A stretch of DNA of 64,000 nucleotides. Origin: Takakia lepidozioides (lineage: Eukaryota; Streptophyta; Takakiopsida; Takakiales; Takakiaceae). Location: contig CM060731.1 in the NCBI GenBank assembly GCA_030704615.1, positions 18,474,001 to 18,538,000 of the forward strand, in the 5' to 3' direction. Below the pieces are notes generated by a model. The model did not search any database and was not told the DNA's origin. It saw only the letters and a list, made by a program, of their open reading frames with translations. Numbering within the stretch: position 1 is the first letter of the stretch; every line of letters begins with the position of its first letter. Shown in pieces: positions 1-10,542 of this stretch. A program made the translations under genes and the position numbers.

Positions 1-96
1 ATGTGAAGATGCTTTGCGGCAGGCAGACTGACAGAGGCTTTACAGACTTAAAACCAATGAGGCATTTCAGCAGATTGAGGTACGTATGTATGTCCC

Positions 97-531
97 TTGC
101 TTAAGTGCAACAAGATGGAAGGTCTGGACGCTGGAAAGCAGGTGCACACTTACATTATCCAAAGTAGATGCACGCCAAATGTTTTTCTACTCAACACCCT
201 TGTCTCCATGTATGTTAAGTGCGGGAGCATCATGGTTGCTCACCAAGTGTTCAACAGAATGCCTCAACGATCTTTGATCACGTGGAATATAATGTTGGCA
301 GGAGTTACTAAGCATGGGTGTGGTAGGAATTCTTTGGAGACCTATGAGCAACTGCTGCGCCCCAACCACATCACGTTTGTTTGTGTTTGCAATGCGTGTG
401 CAAGCTTGGGAGCTCTGGAAAAGGGGAAAGAGGTCCATGGTGACATCATCAAAGCTGGATTTGTACCAGATGTCATTCTGAACACTGCCCTGGTGGACAT
501 GTATGCCAAATGTGGGTGCAGCAAGCCTTGA
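97..531 (+). pseudogene. PPR (pentatricopeptide) protein remnant
   Basis: An open stretch of 144 codons reads as tandem PPR motifs of the plant PLS class. Recognisable pieces are 'GKQVHTYIIQS', 'NTLVSMYVKCGSI', 'VFNRMPQRSLITWN' and 'GKEVHGDIIKAG', ending in 'LVDMYAKCG'. PLS-class PPR proteins bind organellar RNA and usually guide editing. The frame has no ATG at its start and stops right after the 'YAKCG' motif; the following DNA keeps PPR similarity in other frames, so this is a fragment. A full PLS protein is normally 500-900 residues and no DYW or E domain is seen. Family assignment is secure; function of this copy is very unlikely. Confidence 0.75.
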
Positions 532-714
532 TGCGAAGGGAGAGTTTGACAATATGGCTGAACGAGATGTGGTGTTTTGGAGTGCCATGATTGCAAGGTA
601 TGTGCAACATGGGTATGGGATTAAGGCTTTGGAAACATAAGAGCAAATGATGTGGTAAGGGATGAAGCCAGACCAGGTCATGCTCATTTGTGTTTATAAT
701 ATGCATATGCGAGC

Positions 715-1690
715 TTAGCAGCCCTGGGAATGGTCAAAGAGGTTCATGGTGACATTATCAAAGCTGGAATTGTACCAGATGTCATTCTGAACATTCCCCT
801 GGTATACATCTATGCTCACCAAGTGTTCAACAGAATCCCTCAACGATCTTTGATCACGTGGAATATAATGTTGGCAGGATTTACCAGGCACGGGTGTGGT
901 AGGAATGCTTTGGAGACCTATGAGCAACTGCTGGCGAAGGGGTGAAGCCCAGCCACATCACGTTTGTTTGTGTTTGAAATGCGTGTGCAAGCTTGGGAGC
1001 TTTGGAAAAGGGGAAAGAGGTCCATGGTGACATCATCAAAGCTGAATTTGTACCAGATTCATTCTGAACAATGCCCTGGTGGACATGTATGCCAAATGTG
1101 GGTGCAGCAAGCCTGATGCGAAGGGAGAGTTCGACAATATGGCTGAATGAGATGTGGTGTTTTGGAGTGCCATGATTGCAACGTATGTGCAGCATGGGTA
1201 TGGGATTAAGGATTTGGAAACCTAAGAGCAAATGATGTGGGAAGGGATGAAGCCAAACCAGGTCATGCTCATTTGTGTTTATAATATGCATATGCGAGCT
1301 TAGCAGCTCTGGGAATGGTCAAAGAGGTTCATGGTGATATTATCAAAGCTGGAATTATACCAGATGTCATTCTGAACATTCCCCTGGTGTACATCTATGC
1401 TCACCAAGTGTTCAACAGAATCCCTCAATGATCTTTGATCACATGGAATATAATGTTGGCAGGATTTACCAAGCATGGGTTGGTAGGAATGCTTTGGAGA
1501 CCTATGAGCAAATGCTGCGTGAAGGGTTGAAGCCCAACCGCATCACATTTGTTTGTGTTTGCAATGCGTGTACAAGCCTGGGAGCGTTCTGTTGCAGTGA
1601 TTACTTTTCTGACCCCAGTCAACGGTGGGACAATCAAGGCAAAAAGGTGAAATTTGCCTGTTGGATTACAGAGAGTAGAAGATGCAATTG
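715..1690 (+). pseudogene. Tandemly duplicated PPR remnants
   Basis: Two further copies of the PPR block follow the first. The block containing 'KEVHGDIIKAGI', 'VFNRIPQRSLITWN' and 'ALETYEQ' occurs near 730-945 and again near 1320-1515, offset by about 586 bases. The part beginning 'ctcaccaagtgttcaacag' also matches 239-360 at a similar offset. The spacing is close to 195 codons, so it would keep frame, but premature stops (for example TGA at 942-944) and small indels break each copy. From about 1590 the PPR similarity ends and the frame runs into unrelated DNA. I read this as unequal-crossover duplication of a PPR gene followed by decay. Confidence 0.7.
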
Positions 1691-2440
1691 AGCATAGGAA
1701 CTAGTGTGATAAGTTGAGTTGGGTGTTTCCTAGAACAATTCGAGGCTTTCATTGTCAGCTGCTAGCAACAAGGCAAGGGTGAATGCATGATTTTGGCAGA
1801 GGCATGGATAGCTGAAGGAGCAGGGATAGAGTGTGGGTCCAGATTCATTGAAGAGGGCCGGACTTCAAGCTCCTATGATTCCCTGTGGATCAATAGCTAC
1901 TAGCAACCTGCATGGATAGATGGTCAACTGGAAGCTGCAACAGTAGCGGTGGAATTGATAAATCAGGCACTGCTAATGAAGGCACCTTCTTCAACATATT
2001 TCACCCTGTTTTTCCTTCTTATCAGAATCGACCCTAAGTTTCCATGTTGAATTCTGCATGTTAGCTGGTTGAGTGAACCTTTGATAGTTTGGAGTGATTT
2101 GACATGATACTGCCAATGTGACAACAGGAAAGTATCCAGAAACAGGTAACAGAGATGAGGAGAAGCTGTGGAATGAATACTTTTCTTACCCAGTCAATGG
2201 TGGGACAATCGAGGCAAGAAGGTGAATGTCTGTCTGATTATAGAGAGTAGCAGATGCAATTGAGCATAGGAACTAGTGTGATAAGTTGAGTTGGGTGTTT
2301 CCTAGAATAAATCTAGGGTGTCATCGTCAGCTGCTAGCAGCAAGGCAAGGATGTATGCATGATTTGTGCATAGGCATGGATAGCTGAAGGAGCAGGGATA
2401 GAGTGTGGGTCCAGATTCATCCAAGAGGGCCAGAAAGAGG
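1600..2440. repeat. Direct duplication of non-coding segment
   Basis: About 250 bases at 1605-1860 recur at 2180-2435 with small differences. Shared landmarks include 'gagcataggaactagtgtg', 'gttgggtgtttcctagaa' and 'gaaggagcagggatagagtg'. The offset is about 573 bases, close to the roughly 585-base spacing of the PPR duplication beside it, so the same expansion process may have made both. No coding potential is seen between 1690 and 2440. Confidence 0.75.
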
Positions 2441-2442
2441 TC

Positions 2443-2850
2443 CATGGTGACATTGTCAAAGCTGGAATTGTACCGGATGTCATTCTGAATACTGCCCTGG
2501 TGACATGTATGCCAAATGTGGGTGCATTAAGGATGCGAAGGGAGTTTTCAACACTATGGCTGAACGAGATGTGGTGTCATGGAACGCGATGCTTGCAGGC
2601 CAGGGTATGCACAGCAGGGCGGACGTGGTATGGAGGCTTTGGAGACCTATGATCAAATGATGGGGGAAGGGGTGAAGCCCGACCACATCACATTTTTGTG
2701 CATTTGCAATGCATGTGCAAGCCTGGCAGCTCTGGAAAAGGGCACAGAAGTCCATGGCAACATTGTCAGAGCTGGAATTTTACCAAATGTCATTCTGAAC
2801 AATACCCTCGTGGACATGTACATGCAAAATGTGGGTGCACCCTATCCTGC
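2443..2850 (+). pseudogene. PPR remnant, best preserved copy
   Basis: PPR similarity resumes after the non-coding duplication. It contains 'EVHGDIVKAGIVPDVILNTA', then after a frameshift near 2500-2510 a block with 'METYDQM'-like and 'CNACASLAALEKGTEVHGNI' text, ending 'NTLVDMYMQNVGA'. After about 2850 the frame continues to 3001 without PPR character. An AATAAA at 3115-3120 in an AT-rich stretch may be the old polyadenylation signal. It carries no complete set of motifs and no ATG context; I treat it as the 3' end of the same decayed gene. Confidence 0.65.
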
Positions 2851-3114
2851 TGATTTGTTGTTGTGCTGGAACAGTAGCAAAAGTAGAAAGGCATATGCAT
2901 TTTACATCTGTTGCTATCTCCAGTGCATATGTAGTGTCCTTTGCACTTTGTCATACTATTGTTTGAGGAGCAGATTTTGGGACTCCGGTGCTATATTGTA
3001 AATTTGACTGGTAGCAGTTTAAGAAAAGCTCTTATATCTATTGCTGTCTTTAAGTGCCTATGTTTTGTCCTTTGCACTTGCTGACTTTGTTCTTTCCTGT
3101 GATTCTTGCCTATG

Positions 3115-3120
3115 AATAAA
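3115..3120 (+). promoter_or_regulatory. Possible polyadenylation signal
   Basis: An AATAAA hexamer lies about 265 bases after the last PPR similarity, followed by T-rich DNA (a T run at 3168-3179). It fits the 3' end of a plant transcript. It could be chance in AT-rich DNA. Confidence 0.3.
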
Positions 3121-3284
3121 GCATTCATTTGCAGAGTCATTTTTTGTTTCTTAGTTCTTCCCTTTGTTTTTTTTTTTTTAGTATTGAATAATACTAACCC
3201 TAATCTCTACTAATCCTAACGAGATAAGCATAGTTGCGGCTCTGACTGTCCAATACATTTAAAAGTTCAAAACAACCCCTCATA

Positions 3285-3560
3285 TGACACCACGTGTCCA
3301 TATATCAGCATCTCATAGTCAGGATCATGACTGCATGACCTCCTCAATACATGCCACGTGTCCACATACCATGATGTTTGCAGTCAGAACAATGACTGTA
3401 AGACCTCTCATTATATGCCACGTGTCCAAATATTAACATGGTTGTAGTCAGGATTGCAGAGTCTCCTCATGGATATGCCACGTGGCAGTTTCGGGAGACG
3501 CCATATGGCGCACATCCACAAAACCTCTTGGACTTATTAAAAAGAGTCACGTGTACAGTT
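3285..3560 (+). repeat. G-box (CACGTG) tandem repeat, about 64-bp period
   Basis: Five CACGTG cores sit at 3291, 3355, 3419, 3479 and 3548, spaced 64, 64, 60 and 69 bases. The first three are in the context 'ccacgtgtcca'. Between them a degenerate 'catagtcaggatcatgactg'-like segment is repeated, so this is a decayed minisatellite and not five independent sites. CACGTG is the G-box bound by plant bZIP and bHLH factors. The following 150 bases hold repeated 'agtcatatatac' elements. Confidence 0.75.
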
Positions 3561-4323
3561 TGCAGCAGCACACTAAGTCATGTATGGTAGAAGTACATAT
3601 GACTGCCACATGACAGTGAGATGTATCACTTGGTTCATCTGACTACAGTCATCCATGACCGACCATACTGTACTCATTGTATTCACTTGGTTTGCACGAC
3701 TTAAAGTCATTGCAGTTATATGTACCGTTTATGACTACCGGATAGTCATATATACAGTCATATATACAATCATATATACCGCGATCTGTTGTAGTGAAAG
3801 TCTGGCCTGAAGAAGCTGGAAAGCACAGATTTTATTTTTGAGTTGGGAGCGTTCCTCACCTTCCATCTATTGGTATTTGTTTTCGTTCGATTGCTCCCAA
3901 AATTCCAACTTTTAAGTCTCTCTTGATGCATGAGGTCTGGAGCTCTGGAGCTTTTGATTGCACACCTAGTTATTGTCATGTCCAACTTCCACCATAGTTT
4001 AGTAGTACCGCCGTCAATTTGGAACCAAAGCGTGTACTACCATAAATCAAAGAATAAAAGATTCTATATATTAGCATGGACTGCATGACAGACCTGCTAA
4101 ACTGTTTAATGGTATAGCAGCTGGTGCATTTATTTTTTGTCAGGGAAGACACACAGAGTGTGAGAAAGACTAGTGCCTTTGTTGACATTTTTGGCTTTTT
4201 CAAACTTCTGAGGTGTTCCCTGAAGAGGTTTTCTACTAGAGTTTGATCTGGCACCTTGCCCTTAAGGAAAGACAGAACAAAAAACTCAAATAATCCACTC
4301 AAGTCATCACTGCAAATCATCAT

Positions 4324-4359
<36 letters not shown>

Positions 4360-5198
4360 AAACCATACACACGTGCAAGTGCAGCTCTCAAGGGCTCACA
4401 AAACTCGGTGAGGTCCAGCTCCTCAATAGCTTTGAGCACATCCTCAGCATTGATGGTTTGTCGCTTTGATTCACGACATATTTCATTTGCTCTGTTACAG
4501 TAGAGACCATCCCTGGTGTGTTCATTGGTCCATCCTTTCCTTCCCTCCCCCTCCTCTCTTTACCTCACACTTCTAGGAATTCAGATGGACGAACCCTGAA
4601 GGAGAACAATCCGTTCTAATTAATTTCCATTGAAATCTCCCAAAAGAGGGCAGATCGGCCAATTACTCCTTGAAGTTTAAATAAAGGATCACAATTTCTA
4701 GGGTTTATAGGGAGGTTATGGCAGACAGACAACAATTACAATCTAGTCAATGTAAGATTAGGTTTGAAACTTGGGTTTAGCTTCAAGCAGATGTGGGACT
4801 TTTGCAACCAGACACAACTTGACATACCCTTCGTGCTCATGGAAAATCAATCATGGAGACTCACTGTGCGGGTCTGAAACAAGGTAGTAAGATGTAATCT
4901 AAGCTGCATTTTTCTTCTTTCCACCCAATCACGAGTGAAAGCTTCCGATTCCGTCTGCAAGAAACTCCTCCCCATTTGTTGTCTTTTCGAATCATAGGTA
5001 ATCAAGAAGATCAAGATCCGGGCATTGCGGGCAGTTCCAAAAACGTTGGCGCGGCGATTTCTATTGGCCTATTTCGCACGGGCCGTCCAGGCAGATTCCA
5101 AAGAAATTGACGACGACGATGACGTGGCGACGATGATGTGACACTATGGCACCCTATTCCTACTCTACGCTAAACTAGCTTCCGACCTTCAACTATCT
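3561..5198. other. Intergenic stretch
   Basis: I see no gene here. It holds 'agtcatatata' repeats (3690-3785), a GA microsatellite and general AT-rich DNA. Frames on both strands are short and resemble no family I know. Confidence 0.6.
4324..4361. repeat. GA microsatellite
   Basis: An almost uninterrupted (GA)n run of about 36 bases with one AA interruption. Confidence 0.95.
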
Positions 5199-5392
5199 TC
5201 AGGTGTTTTGTGGGCCCAACAGACAACAGACTCGCTCCCCCTCTAGCTTCCCATGCGCGTGCCCCAGGCCGGCTCACCCCAACAGATTGACCGGGTAGGG
5301 GTCCCCCACCCTGCGCGACCCCCTATGCCACCCGCGGGCCCGCCACAACCACACGTGCCCGCATTCAAGTCCCAATTATCAAACAATGAGAA
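5199..5392. repeat. Dispersed repeat, copy 1
   Basis: This C-rich block starting 'ttcaggtgttttgtgggccc' and ending 'ttatcaaacaatgagaag' recurs at 26095-26280. The last 60 bases are almost identical between copies; the first part differs by small indels. It lies some 220 bases upstream of the SF3B6 start, so it may be in that gene's promoter. Confidence 0.85.
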
Positions 5393-5613
5393 GCAATTTA
5401 CCCCATCTATCTGGACGTTGTATTCAGAAGTCGTTGCTAGTTCCTTCAAACCGTCCATGGGGCCCTCGATGGGCTGTGTGTTGAGTAGTAGGCTCTGTAA
5501 ATTCACTGGACGTTAATCGCTTCCCTCGTTTTTGGACCTAACCCTATCTTGTGTCTCCCACAAAGGAGCTCGCAACAATCTACGGTTAGATTCCGAGCGC
5601 TTAGTCTTCGCCC

Positions 5614-5988
5614 ATGGCAGCTCTGAGCATCAGGAGAGGTAACGCGCGTCTTCCGCCGGAGGTTAATAGAGTGCTGTATGTGAGAAACCTTCCCTTCCAC
5701 ATCTCCTCGGAGGAGATGTATGATATTTTTGGGAAGTATGGTGCCATTCGTCAGATTCGAATTGGCACCAACAAGGACACTAGGGGGACCGCGTTTGTTG
5801 TGTATGAGGACATCTACGATGCCAAGAATGCGGTCGACCATCTCTCAGGTTTTAATGTTGCCAATCGTTATCTTATTGTGTTGTACTACCAGCAGGCCAA
5901 GATGTCTAAAAAGATCGACCAGCGTAAGAAGGAGGAGGAGATCACAAAGCTGCAAGAGAAGTACGGCGTTTCCACCAAGGAGAAGTAG
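5614..5988 (+). CDS. SF3B6: Splicing factor 3B subunit 6 (p14/SF3B14)
   Basis: A 124-residue single-exon protein, almost exactly the length of the human protein. It is a single RRM that sits in the SF3b complex of U2 snRNP, binds SF3B1 and contacts the branch-point region of introns. RNP2 is 'VLYVRNLP' (residues 20-27) and keeps Tyr22, the residue crosslinked to the branch adenosine in the human protein. RNP1-like '[10 protein letters not shown]' lies at 56-65. The '[19 protein letters not shown]' tail matches the helix that packs on the RRM. The ATG at 5614 precedes the conserved '[15 protein letters not shown]' and no upstream ATG in frame is needed. No intron interrupts it. It appears intact and functional; nearby repeat copy 1 lies upstream. 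Confidence 0.95.
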   Translation: MAALSIRRGNARLPPEVNRVLYVRNLPFHISSEEMYDIFGKYGAIRQIRIGTNKDTRGTAFVVYEDIYDAKNAVDHLSGFNVANRYLIVLYYQQAKMSKKIDQRKKEEEITKLQEKYGVSTKEK

Positions 5989-7331
5989 TAGACCTCTGAA
6001 AAGTGACAAAAGCTCCATGATCTCTTAACTCCATGAGCTGGTTTCAAATGCTTTTGTTTGTCAAAGGATTCAGACTATGAACCTGCTGTATATTCACTCT
6101 TGTATCCTTGTCCTACCAAACTGATATGATCACTTTACATGGAATGAGGTTTCATGCTTTGGATTTGGAATCACTAAGGATACAAGGGCCTGGAGCTTCT
6201 TTACAGCATGAATGGGCTAAGTTAGTATTGTCAAATTCATTTCTGGTTTACTGGCTTTGGTGAGGTTACACCTCAGGATACTTGTTTATCAACAGTTTCA
6301 GACTCTGCGCATACTGAAAGATTACTCTCACATTCCAAACTCATTCCGAGTTCATGAACTTAGAAATCTTGTGATGGTGCCTTGCTTAGCAAGGCTGTAT
6401 TGTCAGTATCCTGTCTTGACAAGACAAGCCTTACCTCTATGTCTCTCTCCCTCTCCAATGAAGTCAGGCATAAAACTTCCATGAACTTGTTGCTAGTCTA
6501 TGACATGTGCGAGGACCTTTATAAGGATGATCTCAAGGGCCTACCTACCCTTGGCACCAGACTGAAATTTAAACTCAGGGTGTGGGATCTCACTTTGATC
6601 AATAAACAGATACAGAGAGGAAAGGGACATTGTCAATGCTCGATGCGCAGGAGGCCTGAAGACAGTTTCCATTTGCTGATACACAGTCCCGGGTTTTTTC
6701 ATCAGAGAGTGATCCTCTTGGAGGACCATCAGGACCTTAGTCCCTGCACCTCTGTTCACCAACTAGGACAGTTAGTGAACTTGTCTACATTTTCAACCTT
6801 CGCAAGGTCCAATTATCTTCAAAAGCTACTGTTGAGAATTCGTCTCCGAAAAGATTTCGTGCGCCTTTGCTGCTACTGTTGGAGTCCAACCTGACTTGCA
6901 GCTGACAGATAGTGCATTCAATTAGGTGACAAGCATTTCATTTCACCGGTACTCCCCACAAGAACAAACACCATTTCGGAAGTGGTGAAAGCGGTTGGCG
7001 TCCCGCACAAGTAGTTGTTGTTCTAAATGAACGCGGTGGCAATAACAGACTGATTGGGTGGTAAGACCCTGGACCTGCTCCTGAAGGCTTACAATCCTTT
7101 GGGAACAATTGTCTCAGAGGGTGGATAGCCACTGTTGATGGATGCAGTTATCTCTGATGAGTGAATTTCCATTGATAGAACTGGGGATTTGGTTGGAGTG
7201 GCTTCAGATGCACCATGTCCAGTGCACATGTATCTTTGGGTGATCAGCTTATTCGTGTCATATTGATGAGGTTTGACAGGGAGGAAGAGATGAGGACTGA
7301 TGATTATTTTATGAGTAAGTGCAGGAAGCAG
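5989..7331. other. Intergenic or degenerate DNA
   Basis: Between SF3B6 and the first recognisable YSL exon there are only short frames. The longest (6382-6894, 170 codons, no ATG start) resembles nothing I know. I searched this stretch for YSL N-terminal landmarks such as a 'TYPSGTATAVLI' motif or 'RQENTVIQTC' and found neither. Confidence 0.5.
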
Positions 7332-9561
7332 GTGATGAGCCTAGCGAAGTTTTTTGGTGCAAGTTTCCTGTGGAGTTTCTTTAAGTGGTTTTGGAGTGGT
7401 ATTGGAGACAACTGTGGCTTTGACAACTTTCCTACTCTGGGCTTTCAGGCCTTTGCACACACGTGAGCTTTGTTGGACCTTTCCTGTCCACTGCCATTGT
7501 TATAGGGAATGACTTTCATACAGAAAATATCCTAATGGACCATTATTCCAGTTTCGTAAGTTCCATTGGATGCCTGACAAGGCTATTGGTTCCTTTTGGT
7601 CATGTGCAAAACTGGTAGCTATGCGAAGTGGAAAATTCCCTCATCTACCAGCTCTGTGGAAGTTGAAGTGGATTTCGTGGGGTTGCAGGTTTTACTTTGA
7701 CTTCAGGTTAACATATATTGGTGTGGGTATGATATGCCCTCACATTGTGAACTGCTCCGTGATGCTGGGTGCTATCATTTCATGGGGGATCATGTGGCCT
7801 CTAATCAGCTCTCAAGAAGGAAAATGGTTTGCAGCTGATCTTTCGAGTAGTGACTTCAAAGGGCTCTACGGCTACAAGGTCTCTGCTTTGGGTGCGCCTT
7901 TTGTGGTTCTACTGATTTCTTTCTGTGGTTCTTGTTTTGTTGTTCTACTTGCATCCTGGGCTTCTTCGGGCCTCTTGGACGTAAAATATTCTTTCTTTAA
8001 TTCTTTCTCTGGTCATTTTAGGTTTAGTGGATTTCTAGAAGAGGTTGACTTACATTCTGGCAGTTGCTGATAGGTGAAGTCTCTGTCGCATTCTCTTGTC
8101 AGATGCCTCTTTCTGTTGCTTTAGAAGGGCATAAAACTTTACAGGCAGTTCTGAAAAGCTGCAACCACCATAATCTGGGTGTGATGGATTAACAGGTGTT
8201 CATAGCAGCTGCCCTGATCTTGGGAGATGGGCTCTACAATTTTGTGAAGATTTCATTCATTACAGGGAAGACTCTGTATATCCAAAGCCAGACCTCTCAG
8301 CAGCTACCCATGCTCACAGGTCTGTAAAATTAACAAGTTTACAGTCATCTTTCTTAACACTTTGGCAGAAATTCTTTTGTTTATTAACTCGTTTTTCCAC
8401 TTCCTTCTAAGTGTGGGGATTCTGGACATTTTGAGTTGATAGAAACCCAACAAGCACACACACGTACATTCTTCTGAAAATGTTCTTAAAACCCAAGAAA
8501 AAGTAGAAGGTTGCTAGATTGCTTGCTTATCTCTGCTCCCTCTTGTATGACTAGATATAGACCATTCTTTAGAGCAGGGTGGTAACCAACAACCATTGTT
8601 GTCCTTACCCACATGGAGTGGTTTAACAGGTGTGGTCACGGGAAATATATCTGTGGATGAGAAGCGGCGTGATGAGGTGTTTTTGAAGGAAGGAGTACCA
8701 TTGTGGGTCGCGACATCGGGCTATGTTGCATTGGCAGCCATATCCATGATGGTGATTCCCCAGATGTTTCCTTCTGTAACATGGTACTTTGTGTTAGGGG
8801 CTTACATTTTGGCCCCTGTTCTTGCATTCTGCAATGCTTATGGTTGTGGGTTAACAGACTGGAGTCTGGGAACGACTTATGGAAAGATTGGTGGTCTCTT
8901 TGTCTTTGCGGGCTGGGCTGGAACCAATGGAGGCGTTCTTGCAGGCCTGGTGGGGTGTGGACTTGTGATGACAATTGTCACGACAGCAGCTGATTTGATG
9001 CAAGACATTCGAACTGGGTACCTTACGCTGTCATCCCCACGCTCCATGTTTGTTAGCCAATTATTGGGCACGGTAATCGGCTGTGTGATAGCAACCCTCA
9101 CATTCTGGCTGTTCTGGATTTCATTCGATGTTGGAGATCCAAATGGAGAGTATAAAGCCCCAAATGGAGTCCTTTTCCGGGCCATGTCCATAGTCGGTGT
9201 TGAAGGTTTCTCAGCACTACTGCCACACTGTCTCGAGTTTTGCTATGTGGCTTTTGCTTTGGCTGTGGTGCTGAACATCATTCGTGACCTGGTGCCTCAG
9301 AAAGTTGCCTCCTATATCCCAATCCCAATGGCCATGGGAATTCCATTCTACATTGGGGCCTACTTTGCAATTGACATGTTTATTGGGTCAGTCATCTTGT
9401 TTGCTTGGCAAACTCTCAACAACAAGGAGGCAGATATCTATTCAGCAGTTGTAGCGTCGGGATTGATTTGCAGGGATGGCATCTGGAGCGTTCCCGCAGC
9501 ACTTCTCTCACTTGCTAAAATCAACCCACCCTCACCTGCACCTCACCTTGAAATTTATTGA
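7332..9561 (+). CDS. Yellow Stripe-Like (YSL) oligopeptide/metal-chelate transporter, 3' exons only
   Basis: Four exons join in phase: 7332-7462, 7689-7878, 8196-8319 and 8630-9561 (TGA at the end). All introns are GT-AG. Exon 1 carries '[10 protein letters not shown]' and '[10 protein letters not shown]'; exon 2 '[16 protein letters not shown]' and '[12 protein letters not shown]'; exon 3 '[14 protein letters not shown]'; exon 4 '[14 protein letters not shown]', '[16 protein letters not shown]', '[10 protein letters not shown]' and the family's ending '[14 protein letters not shown]'. YSL proteins are multi-membrane-span OPT-family carriers moving metal-nicotianamine chelates. These exons give about 455 residues; the family is usually near 670-700. 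The missing 220-240 N-terminal residues, including the first membrane segments, are not seen upstream, so this may be 5'-truncated or have distant first exons. The visible part has no stops, which argues for recent or continuing constraint. Confidence 0.85.
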
Positions 9562-10537
9562 AATCTGGTGACATGTCAAGATTGTTTATCTAAGTTCTTG
9601 CTTACAGTGCAACCAAGCTGGATCATGGCAAGGCATTCTTCTCCTTTGTAATTAGACACTTAATTTAGGTAGATGCAAGGTAATTTTTGGGCGACCGTAA
9701 CATATGACATTTTTCTTGTGATGTGGGATCCATGTAGGTAGGTTCCACATTGGGACCCTAGGGAAAACATTTGGTAGACATTAGCTAGCAACATGAGATT
9801 GAAAATTTGAAGTGTGGAATAGAATTCTAATCAGTTTGAATGAGATTCTGTCTGGTATATTCCATTCTTAACCCCTAAGCATGGGGAGCCAAATTGGAAA
9901 CAGCCCCAAAATTGGAAACAGCCCCAAAATGGGACCCATTGTCATCAATAACCCCTTATCTGTCGGCAGGAGTTTATCTAGGGAATTGAACCATACTATC
10001 TAGTTCTTACCTGCTCCATGCATATATCGACCAAATTTCAGAAGAAGTGACCGTCAATTTAGGGAGATTATAACGAATTATTATGGTGAATTTATCAATC
10101 CAAGCAAGTGGGGACAGAAAAAATCACTTTGACCAAAGAAATTTACCATCACAATCTTTTTTGCTTCCGGACCACCTCAGACAGATTCCTTGATGGGTTA
10201 CAGGTGTCCTCCTGAAATTGCAACACCAAATTCCAAAAAAATCTACTAGTTGGTTTGTATGTACAATTAAAGGGGTGCACTTGGTGTGAAACAACAATGA
10301 CATAGAAAATACTGCATAGATCGTACACATTGTAACCAAATGCACTTTCCTCTGGTGCAATCTTGCAGTGCCCAAAGGTGAAAAAGAATCTGATTTTTTT
10401 TTTTGAAAAAACCAAAAGCACAAGTGTAGATGGATTATTTTGTATTTTTTCCAGGCACTTCCAGGCCCGGCTTATTTTTTCGGCTAGGTGAACTTTTCCG
10501 GTTGGCAATATAAGGGGTCACGTCGCCAAAAACCCTT
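9562..10537. repeat. Non-coding repeat-like DNA, related to 40180-40660
   Basis: No gene is seen. The part from about 10060 shares short landmarks in the same order with 40180-40660: 'attataac(g/a)aatta' followed by 'gtgaattt', then a 'gtgcaatcttgcag'-like piece, then 'cttttccgg' and 'cacgtc..aaaaaacc'. I read this as an old dispersed repeat, with modest confidence. The copia element begins abruptly at its end. Confidence 0.35.
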
Positions 10538-10542
10538 CGCAC

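Noticed and set aside
6382-6894. A possible upstream YSL exon
   Set aside because: No transporter motif or membrane segment of the family is found in any frame.
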